IMG/VR virus record: IMGVR_UViG_3300006810_000369
Span: 1 to 24,333 of that record
DNA from: a virus
Strand: one strand, 5' to 3'
DNA length: 24,333 nt
The position numbers were made by a program, and so were the translations under genes. This document shows positions 7,738-14,991 of the stretch, in pieces; positions within the stretch are counted from its first letter, which is position 1, and every line of letters starts with the position of its first letter. Under the pieces are notes generated by a model. That model was given only the letters and a program-made list of their open reading frames with translations. It was not told the DNA's origin and searched no databases.

Positions 7738-9675
7738 TTATGCTAATGAGTTCTCTAAAGTCTTAAATGCTCTTTTAGTTGAGTCTATAAATGATTTTAC
7801 GGATTTAATATCCCCGCTATTGTATTTTTGCCCATAAACAGACCTTTGTTTATCTTTAGTGTCAAGCCCAATATTTGCGGCTTTTGTTTCTATTCTATGA
7901 GTAGCATTGACTAAGGAAGGAGATTGAAAAGTGTAAGTAGTGGTCGCCTTTTTTTTCTGCTTATCCATTATTTCGTTTCCCTTTTTGTCTTTCTTTCCAG
8001 TTTTATATTCCACATATTTAGTTATAATTTTCTCTATTTTTATTTCTATTTCGTATAAAGCCCCATAGTCTCTAAGGGCTTCTGAAAAAGTAGATTTTAT
8101 ATACGGTTTCAACTTCCTTTTAAATGCTTCTTTTGCATCTTTATTGCTAAAAGCAGTCGAAGTAACAGTAACATTAGTTTTTTCTTTTAAATCTTCTAGT
8201 TTTGATTGTACATATTCATCCATTGGGTCAGTAACACTTTCTTTTCGCCATTGTTTAAGTTTTTCTATTTCTGACTTCATCCATGATTTGAGATTTTTTA
8301 CCTCACCAATATATGTTTTATAAAAGGCTTTACCTTCTTTCCTAGAATCGCTTAACGCTTTAATTCTTTTTACTACTTTTAACATTTCGGTATTAGCAAC
8401 CATATTAAGAAGAGTTACTTTTTTTCCATCTACTATCCCTAAATCATTAATACGATTAAAGTTAGGAAGAATGTATTCTCCCCTAGAGACTATTTTTTTT
8501 CTTGTGCCTTTTGGTTTTTCAATTGTCTTTTTTTCACCAGTTTTAGTTTTATAAGTAACTTTATTTTCTCTCCATTTTGGATTTTGAGGTTTTCCGAATG
8601 GAGAGAAAAATTGATTTATTATTTTTTGTTCTTCTTTATTGTATTGAGTTTCAAATTTATCTGCTGTTTGTATTTCTCCAACCGTTAATTCGGTATCTAT
8701 CACTTTTAGTTTATTAGAATACAGCATAATATATGAAGATATTGTATCATTTAATTTGGAATTGGTTAATCCTGTCATTTTTGTAGCATCTAGAGATAAT
8801 CCACCACTAAACTTAGCACTTAATACTTCTTTATTTGGGGTTTTGTTTAAAAATTGAGTTTCAAATATATTGGAGGTTTGATTTCCAGAATTATAATTTT
8901 CAGCAGTTAAAGAACCCCCCGATATTTCCTGCCCTCTATAACTATCTTGTTTTTTGTCTTTGATAGAAGTAGTTTCAATTCCACCTCTTCCTTTTCTTTT
9001 GACAGAACGAGATTCCATCAAAGAAATAGGGGCATATCCTAATTCTTTAAGGTAAGCAATCTTGCTATTAGGCATAGGGTTTTCAGGATTATTAAAATCT
9101 AGTTCTTTAAATCGTATAGAGCGTAACTCAACAATAGTTACTTTTCCTTTTTTCCCTTGTATTTTGTCTGGGCCTAAAACATTTACTTCGGTACTACTAC
9201 CCTTTTTTTTACCGATATATTTACTGTATTCTTGGAATTTTTTATCGGGCATCCCTTTTCTTTTTTCATCTTTTGCTTCTTTAGAAGTATCAGGATTGTT
9301 TAAGGTAAGAGAAAGATTACTATTTAAATCTTTAACAGTGAAGTTACCCTTAGTGTTTTTTAGTCGCTCTAATGCTTTTTTCCCAGAACTACTCAATTCT
9401 ATATTATGGGTAGCAATTATTTCTTCAAGGGGAGTGGTTTCTATTGAAGTTATTGCTGAATTATATATTTTAATGTATTGGTTTTTGTTTTTACCTTCCC
9501 AATTTAATATATTAACTTGTTCCATTTCATCTAAAGATAACAATTGTGCTATCTTCCTATGTGATTTATCTTTATTTACTAAATACCCACGAAGTAAAAA
9601 CAGAACCATTTCTTTTTCAATAGTATTTTTATCTAAAGAAATTTCTTGGCCCGTTCTTGAGTATTTGATTTGCAA
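7738..9675 (-). CDS. Large lysine-rich protein, unknown function
   Basis: The 645-residue frame starts at TTG 9675, supported by TGAGTTGATTAGCC just upstream, which includes the stop of the preceding gene. No in-frame ATG with a better binding site is visible near it. The protein is very rich in Lys, Thr, Ser and Asn. It has an N-terminal helical part (about 1-110), a Lys/Gly-rich linker around 140-170, a central part with SGGLSLDATKMTGL, and a C-terminal charged helical part ending TKRAFKTLENSLA. There is no transmembrane segment, no Cys cluster and no recognisable catalytic motif. The base composition is more AT-rich than the capsid genes. It lies between the Gly/Gln-rich protein and the connector. 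It may be a virion component, since everything around it is structural, but the function is unknown. Confidence 0.7.
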   Translation of the reverse strand: MQIKYSRTGQEISLDKNTIEKEMVLFLLRGYLVNKDKSHRKIAQLLSLDEMEQVNILNWEGKNKNQYIKIYNSAITSIETTPLEEIIATHNIELSSSGKKALERLKNTKGNFTVKDLNSNLSLTLNNPDTSKEAKDEKRKGMPDKKFQEYSKYIGKKKGSSTEVNVLGPDKIQGKKGKVTIVELRSIRFKELDFNNPENPMPNSKIAYLKELGYAPISLMESRSVKRKGRGGIETTSIKDKKQDSYRGQEISGGSLTAENYNSGNQTSNIFETQFLNKTPNKEVLSAKFSGGLSLDATKMTGLTNSKLNDTISSYIMLYSNKLKVIDTELTVGEIQTADKFETQYNKEEQKIINQFFSPFGKPQNPKWRENKVTYKTKTGEKKTIEKPKGTRKKIVSRGEYILPNFNRINDLGIVDGKKVTLLNMVANTEMLKVVKRIKALSDSRKEGKAFYKTYIGEVKNLKSWMKSEIEKLKQWRKESVTDPMDEYVQSKLEDLKEKTNVTVTSTAFSNKDAKEAFKRKLKPYIKSTFSEALRDYGALYEIEIKIEKIITKYVEYKTGKKDKKGNEIMDKQKKKATTTYTFQSPSLVNATHRIETKAANIGLDTKDKQRSVYGQKYNSGDIKSVKSFIDSTKRAFKTLENSLA

Positions 9676-9686
9676 GGCTAATCAAC

Positions 9687-10352
9687 TCACATTAACCATT
9701 TAGCACAAGCCGCACCTTTTTGAATGGCTGAACCTAAATGTAATCCGCTTGAAGGTGGCTCATAACTCATTTGATTTTGAGCATCAATCCAATATGGCCT
9801 TCCATATCCGTCTGTTCCCGATGGGGGAATAGGATAACCCGAACCATTATTTACAGCCCCTTGCATTTGTTGGTATTGTTGTGTTTGTCCGGTTAATCCG
9901 GCCATAGCCATACCTGCTGTTGGCCCTGCGGGGTTCATTCCTCCCATGTTTCCACCTCCGCCAAATCCTTGAGATTCGAGATATTGTTGCTTCGCAAGTT
10001 TGCGTTGATTTACTACTTCTGAGTTAATGGCTGATTGAAGAATCCTTTGAATATCTAAATCAATGTTCTCTTGAGTGATTCTTTCGTACTCCCTCATAGC
10101 ATCTGCATCAATGGTTATTTTTGAACCAGTAGTGCTAAAAGATAATTTTGCTAGCATTTGGCTAACTACTCTCTCTACTACATCTTCCATTAATTTCTCA
10201 AATGTAGTTAAAAATTGCTCGCCGTGATATTGAAAAAATTCTTCAACATGATTATCCTGTAAAGATAATAAGTTATTCACATTTTTAAACTGTTGGTCGT
10301 TTTGTGCCTGTACTGCACCCATAACTGCTTTATTGCTTGTTCCAAATACCAT
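9687..10352 (-). CDS. Helical protein with Gly/Met/Gln-rich C-terminus, unknown
   Basis: The 221-residue product starts at ATG 10352 after AAAGGAGAGGAATAATC. Residues 1-125 look helical (NVNNLLSLQDNHVEEFFQYH, FEKLMEDVVERVVSQMLAKL). Residues 129-180 are a flexible region rich in Gly, Met and Gln (GFGGGGNMGGMNPAGPTAGM). The end, residues 185-221, is more ordered, with several Tyr/Trp and a Cys (GYGRPYWIDAQNQMSYEPP ... KGAACAKWLM). The TGA stop is shared with the ribosome binding site of the next gene. The helix-plus-flexible-tail design fits a virion or assembly protein. I do not recognise it. Confidence 0.7.
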   Translation of the reverse strand: MVFGTSNKAVMGAVQAQNDQQFKNVNNLLSLQDNHVEEFFQYHGEQFLTTFEKLMEDVVERVVSQMLAKLSFSTTGSKITIDADAMREYERITQENIDLDIQRILQSAINSEVVNQRKLAKQQYLESQGFGGGGNMGGMNPAGPTAGMAMAGLTGQTQQYQQMQGAVNNGSGYPIPPSGTDGYGRPYWIDAQNQMSYEPPSSGLHLGSAIQKGAACAKWLM

Positions 10353-10354
10353 GA

Positions 10355-10984
10355 TTATTCCTCTCCTTTACTATTAGTTACCATTGATTGTAGTCTCTTG
10401 GTATTAGTCTCTATCTCGGCTATTAGGCGAATTACTTCCGCCATCTCGCTCTCATTATCCTTGACAACGGGGGGCGTTATAATCCATCCGGTTGATGTCA
10501 GCGACAAAACATCTTCTCTCGATAATGTTTGTAATGGGCCACTCTTTAGCATTTGTGGCACTTTAGGTCTAGGAATGAATGCTTTGAAATCTAATCCATG
10601 TTCGTCTGCTAATATCTGTTGTTGTAACATCTCCATTTGTTTATGAAGACTAGCATGTTTAGGACAATAAGTTCCTCTCATCGGTCTTCCTTTAGTAACA
10701 TTATCTAATGGAATAGGTGGGCGCAAATAGTCTCCTGCTTCCCAAATATGGTGCATTCCACAAACGACGCATCTATCCTTTAGGTTAAACTTATATCCAT
10801 ACTTTACAATAAATTTTTTCTTCTCAGGTAGTAATACTTTTTTAATCTCTTTTAATTGCTTCTTAGGTTTTAATGCAGTAAAAGAGTATTCTGCGATAGA
10901 ACCTGCGGCCCTAAACTGTTGTAGTTTAGGTAAAAATATATTCTTTGCTTGTGGGCTATTTATTAAATTCGGTTGTTGATACAT
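10355..10984 (-). CDS. Zinc-binding protein, CxxC...CxxH, unknown role
   Basis: The 209-residue product starts at ATG 10984 after GAGGAATAACT, where the binding site overlaps the TGA stop of the upstream GTPase fragment. C72-V-V-C75, with H78/H79, and C107-P-K-H110, with H114, form a credible zinc site separated by about 31 residues, HNH-like or treble-clef-like in spacing. The residues needed for an HNH nuclease are not clear, so nuclease activity is not claimed. The N-terminal 65 residues are basic (LKPKKQLKEIKKVLLPEKKK). The C-terminal 60 residues are helical and acidic (NESEMAEVIRLIAEIETNTK). It could bind DNA or stabilise the virion. The neighbouring GTPase and the Gly-rich protein give no further clue. 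Confidence 0.65.
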   Translation of the reverse strand: MYQQPNLINSPQAKNIFLPKLQQFRAAGSIAEYSFTALKPKKQLKEIKKVLLPEKKKFIVKYGYKFNLKDRCVVCGMHHIWEAGDYLRPPIPLDNVTKGRPMRGTYCPKHASLHKQMEMLQQQILADEHGLDFKAFIPRPKVPQMLKSGPLQTLSREDVLSLTSTGWIITPPVVKDNESEMAEVIRLIAEIETNTKRLQSMVTNSKGEE

Positions 10985-10993
10985 AGTTATTCC

Positions 10994-11287
10994 TCAGTAA
11001 TCTTTTATTAGAGTTGTAATTCCTTTGTAAACCATTTCGGGGTCTGACTTTGCCGAAACAATATATTTGAATGTGGGTATTCCTTTATCATTTAATTGTC
11101 TCATTCCATACTTAAATGGTTCGTAAATATCATGCTTATCAATTGATTGTCCTTCTCTTAGTGGGTATTTTTCTCCCCATATATCATATTTATTTGCCCA
11201 AATACTTACTGCCATAGGATAATCTACTTCTTTTTTTCTTTTACCATTAGGCCAAACATTAGATGTAATTGTATCTACTAAAAATTT
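10994..11287 (-). CDS. Small GTPase, C-terminal half after in-frame TAG (G4 and G5 motifs)
   Basis: Directly after the TAG at 11290-11288 the same frame stays open for 97 codons to TGA at 10994. The first 24 codons (KFLVDTITSNVW ...) precede an ATG at 11215 that has no ribosome binding site. The segment holds the missing parts of a GTPase: A-N-K-Y-D (the NKxD G4 motif, residues 157-160 of the joined protein) and V-S-A-K (G5, residues 203-205), then a last helix (PEMVYKGITTLIKDY). Joined to the upstream half it makes a complete 222-residue Arf/MglA-like GTPase. It is therefore one gene with an internal amber codon rather than an independent gene. Readthrough, a nonsense mutation or a sequence error are all possible. 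Confidence 0.8.
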   Translation of the reverse strand, partial: KFLVDTITSNVWPNGKRKKEVDYPMAVSIWANKYDIWGEKYPLREGQSIDKHDIYEPFKYGMRQLNDKGIPTFKYIVSAKSDPEMVYKGITTLIKDY

Positions 11288-11662
11288 CTATGCTAATTGG
11301 TGGTCTAAGTTGGATGGTGAGTCTAAATGCCTGTGGTCTATCATAAAAATAACATATTTTACTTTACGAGTTCTCATATCTTTAACCCATTCTTTCCAAT
11401 ACATCGCTTCTCCGCCAATGTCTGCACTTTTTAATGTGTGAGAATCTCCATCAAACTTAACTACTTTTCTACTCGCTCTTTCCAAACCAACTGTTCTTTT
11501 ATTAATTTGTTGGACTTCTCCTCTTGTTCTTAATTGGTAACTTAATGTTGTTTTACCAACCATAGTAGCCCCATAAACTCCAAAATTAATAGCATGTACT
11601 CTTTTATAAAAGGCTACTACTGCTTCTGTAATCAAGATGGCAAATCCTGCCATTACTGACAT
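11288..11662 (-). CDS. Small Arf/MglA-like GTPase, N-terminal half, ends at in-frame TAG
   Basis: ATG 11662 follows GGAGGTCATTAA and overlaps the preceding stop. Residues 1-25 are hydrophobic (MAGFAILITEAVVAFYK) and may insert into a membrane. The P-loop G-A-T-M-V-G-K-T occupies 31-38, a candidate switch I Thr is T57, and G3 is D81-I-G-G-E, the DxGG form typical of Arf, Sar1 and MglA rather than the Ras DxAG form. The strand KYVIFMIDH at 102-110 is the usual one after G3. TAG at codon 125 then stops the frame, while the G4 and G5 motifs continue in the same frame downstream. Such GTPases act as nucleotide switches in polarity or trafficking; a role in virion assembly is not established to my knowledge. 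Two small membrane proteins are encoded just upstream. Confidence 0.82.
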   Translation of the reverse strand: MSVMAGFAILITEAVVAFYKRVHAINFGVYGATMVGKTTLSYQLRTRGEVQQINKRTVGLERASRKVVKFDGDSHTLKSADIGGEAMYWKEWVKDMRTRKVKYVIFMIDHRHLDSPSNLDHQLA

Positions 11663-11884
11663 TTAATGACCTCCAAATATAGACTTAAAAAAGGAAATCA
11701 AAGAACCCATAATATTGACATCGAAGACACCCATTATGTTTCCTATAAGTAATGCTGATAATGTGGCACAACTGCCCCAAAACCATGCTCTCATTCTCAT
11801 AAAAAAAATATCAGCAGAATGCGCCCTTGATTGATTGTATGCGTAATCCGAGTCGGAGAATCCCATTATGTCTCCAAGAACCAA
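11663..11884 (-). CDS. Small membrane protein, unknown
   Basis: The 73-residue product most likely starts at TTG 11884, because GAGGTGATTTAA lies at exactly the spacing seen for the ATG genes. An ATG seven codons in (MGFSDSDYAYN) with GGAG upstream is the alternative. Residues 33-54 (AWFWGSCATLSALLIGNIMG) form a transmembrane segment, and 58-70 (IMGSLISFFKSIF) a second hydrophobic or amphipathic helix. The N-terminus is polar, with an Arg/His-containing stretch before the membrane segment. It ends in TAA at the start of the GTPase gene. It lies between another membrane protein and a membrane-associated GTPase, suggesting that the three work together. A holin is conceivable from size and topology, but nothing specific supports that. 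Confidence 0.65.
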   Translation of the reverse strand: MVLGDIMGFSDSDYAYNQSRAHSADIFFMRMRAWFWGSCATLSALLIGNIMGVFDVNIMGSLISFFKSIFGGH

Positions 11885-11894
11885 TTAAATCACC

Positions 11895-12308
11895 TCATTG
11901 TTGAATAGTAGCCAAAAACTCGTTTGGTATTTGACTCTCTTCAAATGAAGCGGTTGAATTTTCGGGATAAACATTGTTCCATGAATCCCGCTTATTTACT
12001 CCGTATTGTTTCATGCTTTCACGAAGTTTTTGTTTAATTTGTTGTTCTCTAGCAACCCTTTGAAAATGTGCTTCAATTTGCCTATCTAGTAATTTAATTT
12101 CAATTCTATCGTTAAGAGATAAGTCGAATAGTGCTTTCATAACCATAATGCCACCAACTGTAATCAGCCCAAATAAGACCGAGTGTGCTAATGGGCCATA
12201 AGGAAAATTAAGACCATATGCTGAATAGAAATAAACATTTGCCCCACTGACTGTTCCGACAAATAAAATTGTCATAACTAATCGAGTATCGTTATTTAAT
12301 GCCGCCAT
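11895..12308 (-). CDS. Two-helix membrane protein with cytoplasmic coiled coil, unknown
   Basis: The 137-residue product starts at ATG 12308 after TGAGGTGATTTA, which includes the previous stop. Transmembrane segments are likely at residues 10-30 (LVMTILFVGTVSGANVYFYSA) and 40-62 (AHSVLFGLITVGGIMVMKAL). Residues 65-105 then form a charged helix (DRIEIKLLDRQIEAHFQRVA), followed by a polar tail ending NEFLATIQQ. It precedes a second small membrane protein and a GTPase whose N-terminus is hydrophobic. The block sits inside the structural operon, between decoration proteins and connectors. It could belong to an internal virion membrane-contact apparatus or to a lysis/exit system; neither is shown. 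Confidence 0.68.
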   Translation of the reverse strand: MAALNNDTRLVMTILFVGTVSGANVYFYSAYGLNFPYGPLAHSVLFGLITVGGIMVMKALFDLSLNDRIEIKLLDRQIEAHFQRVAREQQIKQKLRESMKQYGVNKRDSWNNVYPENSTASFEESQIPNEFLATIQQ

Positions 12309-12317
12309 TAAATCACC

Positions 12318-12596
12318 TCAAGCAAACTCAATAGACACGGCTACTGCACCACTGACTTCTTCAAAGTATAAGCCATTAGTGCATAATACACCATGCATGT
12401 CAAATTCAACCGTTTGATTAGCAGATAAAGTCATTCTTGCGATTTCTTTACCACTAGCGGCTGTATTGTCATATACTTTAATTACTGCCGCTGAACCACC
12501 GACTTCTGTTGCATGAATGCTAATTAGTTTAACTTGGCCTGTTACAACCAATTTATTTTCTGTTAAAACACCGCTACTTCTACAACCTGCCGCCAT
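12318..12596 (-). CDS. Small beta-rich virion protein (decoration-type), probable
   Basis: The 92-residue product starts at ATG 12596, preceded by the weak site AAGTGGTATT. It is Ala/Val/Gly/Thr-rich with alternating strands (KLVVTGQVKLISIHATEV, AAVIKVYDNTAASGKEIARM, GLYFEEVSGAVAVSIEFA), the pattern of small jelly-roll or beta-sandwich capsid decoration or spike-head proteins. It follows a 57-base gap containing a GC-rich hairpin, the longest non-coding interval in this half of the window, so it may be set apart for its own expression level. The functional call rests on fold pattern and on its place downstream of the capsid gene. Confidence 0.55.
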   Translation of the reverse strand: MAAGCRSSGVLTENKLVVTGQVKLISIHATEVGGSAAVIKVYDNTAASGKEIARMTLSANQTVEFDMHGVLCTNGLYFEEVSGAVAVSIEFA

Positions 12597-12614
12597 AATA
12601 CCACTTCGCTAATT

Positions 12615-12633
12615 GGAGGAAGTCGCCCCCTCC
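12615..12633 (-). other. Intergenic GC-rich mRNA hairpin
   Basis: In the message the stretch GGAGGGGGCGACTTCCTCC can fold into an eight-pair stem (five Watson-Crick, two G-U, one G-C) with a three-base loop. It lies 19-37 bases upstream of the ATG at 12596 and downstream of the TGA at 12654. No T-tract follows, so it does not look like an archaeal terminator. It could be an RNA stability or processing element, or it could hide the GGAGG sequence. Confidence 0.45.
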
Positions 12634-12653
12634 TATTTAATGTGTCGGTCTAT

Positions 12654-13001
12654 TCACTTCTTTGAAGAAGACTTAGGCTTGGTTTCAGCCTTTGTTTTCT
12701 TAAGAGAAGTCTTTGGTAGAATTGTTCTCTTAGGAGCAGGAAGTAATTCTTCAAGCAATTGCTTACTTGATGAAATTTCTTTACCCATTTCCGTAGAAAA
12801 TACCTGTAAAAACCTTTCGTTTAATTCTAACAATTCGTCTTTATCTTCTTCACCAAAAACAAAGAAATAATTTGGGTCAGAAAGACGGATAGCCGCCCAT
12901 TTTACCGGAACGGCTACCCCTTCTTCCCTCGTAATTTCTTGTTTTGGGTTGATGTAAAGCCGACGAATTGATGAATTATCACTCAATCGAACTGTTACCA
13001 T
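12654..13001 (-). CDS. Small virion/assembly protein with basic C-terminal tail, unknown
   Basis: The 115-residue product starts at ATG 13001 after GAGGTGAATTGA, which follows the previous TGA stop. The first 70 residues look compact, alpha/beta, with VTVRLSDNSSIRRLYINP and WAAIRLSDPNYFFVFGEEDK. Residues 70-93 are helical and acidic, and the C-terminal 25 residues are a disordered Lys/Ser/Thr-rich tail ending KPKSSSKK. The gene lies between two decoration-type genes. Such basic tails often bind DNA or an acidic partner. The family is unknown. Confidence 0.65.
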   Translation of the reverse strand: MVTVRLSDNSSIRRLYINPKQEITREEGVAVPVKWAAIRLSDPNYFFVFGEEDKDELLELNERFLQVFSTEMGKEISSSKQLLEELLPAPKRTILPKTSLKKTKAETKPKSSSKK

Positions 13002-13011
13002 TCAATTCACC

Positions 13012-13353
13012 TCAAAGGTTTCCGTATGCTCGGATTCTAATTGTAGTATCGGTAATATTTCCCGAAGCCTGTGCATTAGTGCCATCCATAGCAACCATGA
13101 ATAAGTGAAATCCACCTTCATAAGCCCCTGCCGCTGTGCATTCGGCTACTGCTGAAAAAGTTGCAGGTAAAGAATTACCCGTAACAGATACAGAAGTAAT
13201 GCTAGATAACCCTAAAGAACTTGCTGAAATTACTTCTTCACCGGCTGTATAAGCAGTTACGATAATAGAAGCATCAACGACATATTCATCGCCAACTACC
13301 TTTGGTCTAGCAATTCCTTTATGGTCGCCTAATAATGTCAATGTATGTGCCAA
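13012..13353 (-). CDS. Small beta-rich decoration-type protein, probable
   Basis: The 113-residue product starts at TTG 13353, placed behind AAGGTGATTTAA with the same spacing as the ATG genes; no better start exists. It is rich in Ala, Val, Thr, Ser and Gly. Alternating strands (EYVVDASIIVTAYTAGEEVI, ITSVSVTGNSLPATFSAVA, FHLFMVAMDGTNAQASGNIT, TTIRIRAYGNL) suggest an Ig-like or jelly-roll capsid surface protein. It sits two genes after the major capsid gene, where head-decoration proteins usually lie. There are no signal or membrane segments. The functional call is from composition and context. Confidence 0.6.
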   Translation of the reverse strand: MAHTLTLLGDHKGIARPKVVGDEYVVDASIIVTAYTAGEEVISASSLGLSSITSVSVTGNSLPATFSAVAECTAAGAYEGGFHLFMVAMDGTNAQASGNITDTTIRIRAYGNL

Positions 13354-13363
13354 TTAAATCACC

Positions 13364-13416
13364 TTACTGCCCAATTGCGAGCCAATATAATACATCGCCC
13401 GATGTCGGGATTACAT
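13364..13416 (-). pseudogene. Frameshifted C-terminal end of the 13417-13629 gene
   Basis: In the -1 frame the end of the upstream gene continues as SVNVIPTSGDVLYWLAIGQ to TAA at 13366-13364. That stop overlaps the ribosome binding site of the next gene, as with the other genes here. The resemblance to a natural beta-strand end and the correct stop placement argue that this was the original C-terminus. Confidence 0.65.
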
Positions 13417-13629
13417 TTACAGAACACTTGCGCTTAATGGTAATGTGCTTTTAATTACCGCTGCTGCCGCTTCTACTGCACTACCCGAATGAGTCAATAA
13501 CATAGCATCAACCGAAGAAAGTCCGGTTACTATGTCGTCATCTGCCGAGTCTGTCGTTGTCTTTCCAAAAACCATTTTACGGTTTCCTTCAATCGCCATT
13601 TCAAATAATGTTGTTGTTGTCCATGCCAT
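13417..13629 (-). CDS. Small decoration-type protein, frameshifted near its C-terminus
   Basis: ATG 13629 follows AAGGTGATTAAGA. The 70-residue frame (MAWTTTTLFEMAIEGNRKMV ... IKSTLPLSASVL) ends abruptly in TAA at 13417. It leaves about 50 bases without a gene and breaks the stop/binding-site overlap that is regular in this operon. Slipping -1 after the Val codon gives SASV-SVNVIPTSGDVLYWLAIGQ ending at 13364, for a natural product of about 88 residues. Loss of one T (GTTTCTG to GTTCTG) would explain this. No slippery heptamer is present, so a programmed shift is unlikely. The composition (Thr, Ser, Ala, Val) and its place directly after the major capsid gene suggest a capsid decoration protein. 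Confidence 0.65.
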   Translation of the reverse strand: MAWTTTTLFEMAIEGNRKMVFGKTTTDSADDDIVTGLSSVDAMLLTHSGSAVEAAAAVIKSTLPLSASVL

Positions 13630-13641
13630 TCTTAATCACCT

Positions 13642-14979
13642 TCACTGTATGTTTGTTATTTTTCCTTGTCCTTTGAAGAATGAACAACCAACTTCACCAA
13701 TTGTTCGGTAAAGCGCACGATTGCCCAATGTCCCTACACCAAATGGATTTCCGTTTGCGATACCATCCTCAAAGTATTGAGTTGGTTTCATAACGGACAA
13801 CCAAAGGTGGTCTGTATCAAGGAAAAGCATATCACTTAGTTTGGATGAAGCCGCACCAGTAGCGGTCATATCCTTAACAGGAATCAAAGGAATATCGTAG
13901 TATGTTGCTACTCTAAATCCAACTTCTTGACCCTTTGTTCCTCTTACACCATTAACGGTAGGAACAATCTCTTTTCTATCCATAAAGCGTTCTTGGCTTT
14001 GTAATAGGTCAGCAAGGGCTTGAATAGTGTCATATCCAGTAAGAATAACCTTTGGAGAGCCACCTGCAAGTCGCAAGTTGCGAATCATGTTGTTTAGAAG
14101 AGTTAAAGTCAAAGAACGAACATTACCTGCGGTATAGTCTGTTCCGAAATCAACCTCTGCATCAAGGAAAGAAGCGGCAGTAAATCGCTCACTACCGTAA
14201 ATTTTTCCTAATGCGTTTGAAGCAGTAGTAGTATCAGTAGCAAGAACCCCACCATCAATTAAGAGTAATTCTGCTCTTGATGTAATAACCTTCAACAATG
14301 ATGAATAGTTGTTACCAATGTTAGGCATAGCGGCTGATTCACCGTAATGTTCTAATGGCATAACTAGCATCTTGTTTTGGACTTCAGCGTGGTGCTTACC
14401 CATGTCTTCACGCATTTGCGCTCGAATATCTCCGATTCCATCGTCAATTTGAGCCATTTCCATAGCCAATTCACTGAAATCGAATTGATGTGCAACAACT
14501 TTTGGACTCATGTTTAATTGAGCATAAGTTGGAGCAATTGGGCCTAATCCATCTGCGGCAGTTGAAAGACCGGCATTTTCAGGAACACCACCAATCATAT
14601 CTGCTCTTGGTGAATCCGAACCTAATTCAGCAAGGTTCTCTGTTCCGCTTGCATCAACGGTAAATAGATTTCCACTTCCACCCGCAGGTCGGCTCTTTAA
14701 TACTCTCCAACCACTTGAAGAATAAGGTCGCTTTGCAATCATTGAAAGTGCATTGACTTCTCGGTTTAGCATAGACCAAACCTTTTGTCCGTAAACGATG
14801 TTGTATAATGCTGAAACATCGGAAACTCCACTACCGGACAATGATGGAGAACCATCGTGTCCTGTGTGAATACCACCAACCATACCGGCTTGCTTCAATA
14901 AAGCATTACCGGCAGGTAGATTGTTAATTCCGTATGTTTGCGCTTCTAAGTCTCTAATTGTGTTAATATATCCTGTCAT
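13642..14979 (-). CDS. Major capsid protein, probable HK97 fold
   Basis: The 445-residue product starts at ATG 14979 after TTGAAGGTGATTTAAA and directly follows the protease/scaffold gene, the standard place for the major capsid protein. The N-terminal 50 residues are Gly/Ser-rich (GGIHTGHDGSPSLSGSGVSD) and could be an arm processed during maturation. Helical segments (QFDFSELAMEMAQIDDGIGD, then QMREDMGKHHAEVQNKMLVM) fit the long spine helix of HK97-type capsids. Later strands include VILTGYDTIQALADLLQSQERF and VGFRVATYYDIPLIPVKDMT, which fit the A and P domains. Codon use is richer in GC than in the Lys-rich accessory genes, consistent with high expression. The fold is inferred from position and pattern, not from a search. 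Confidence 0.82.
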   Translation of the reverse strand: MTGYINTIRDLEAQTYGINNLPAGNALLKQAGMVGGIHTGHDGSPSLSGSGVSDVSALYNIVYGQKVWSMLNREVNALSMIAKRPYSSSGWRVLKSRPAGGSGNLFTVDASGTENLAELGSDSPRADMIGGVPENAGLSTAADGLGPIAPTYAQLNMSPKVVAHQFDFSELAMEMAQIDDGIGDIRAQMREDMGKHHAEVQNKMLVMPLEHYGESAAMPNIGNNYSSLLKVITSRAELLLIDGGVLATDTTTASNALGKIYGSERFTAASFLDAEVDFGTDYTAGNVRSLTLTLLNNMIRNLRLAGGSPKVILTGYDTIQALADLLQSQERFMDRKEIVPTVNGVRGTKGQEVGFRVATYYDIPLIPVKDMTATGAASSKLSDMLFLDTDHLWLSVMKPTQYFEDGIANGNPFGVGTLGNRALYRTIGEVGCSFFKGQGKITNIQ

Positions 14980-14991
14980 TTTAAATCACCT

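Noticed and set aside
9062-9703. A 213-codon open frame on the plus strand
   Set aside because: It lies opposite the 645-residue Lys-rich gene, has no credible ribosome binding site and has the Phe/Leu/Ser-rich composition expected of an antisense reading of a Lys/Glu-rich gene.
10994-11662. Genome-wide TAG recoding (pyrrolysine or a reassigned code) as the explanation for the GTPase amber codon
   Set aside because: TAG also ends the genes stopping at 2881, 5280, 5765, 16263 and 18795, in places where a stop and the next ribosome binding site coincide, so TAG functions as a stop here. A local, programmed readthrough is still possible.
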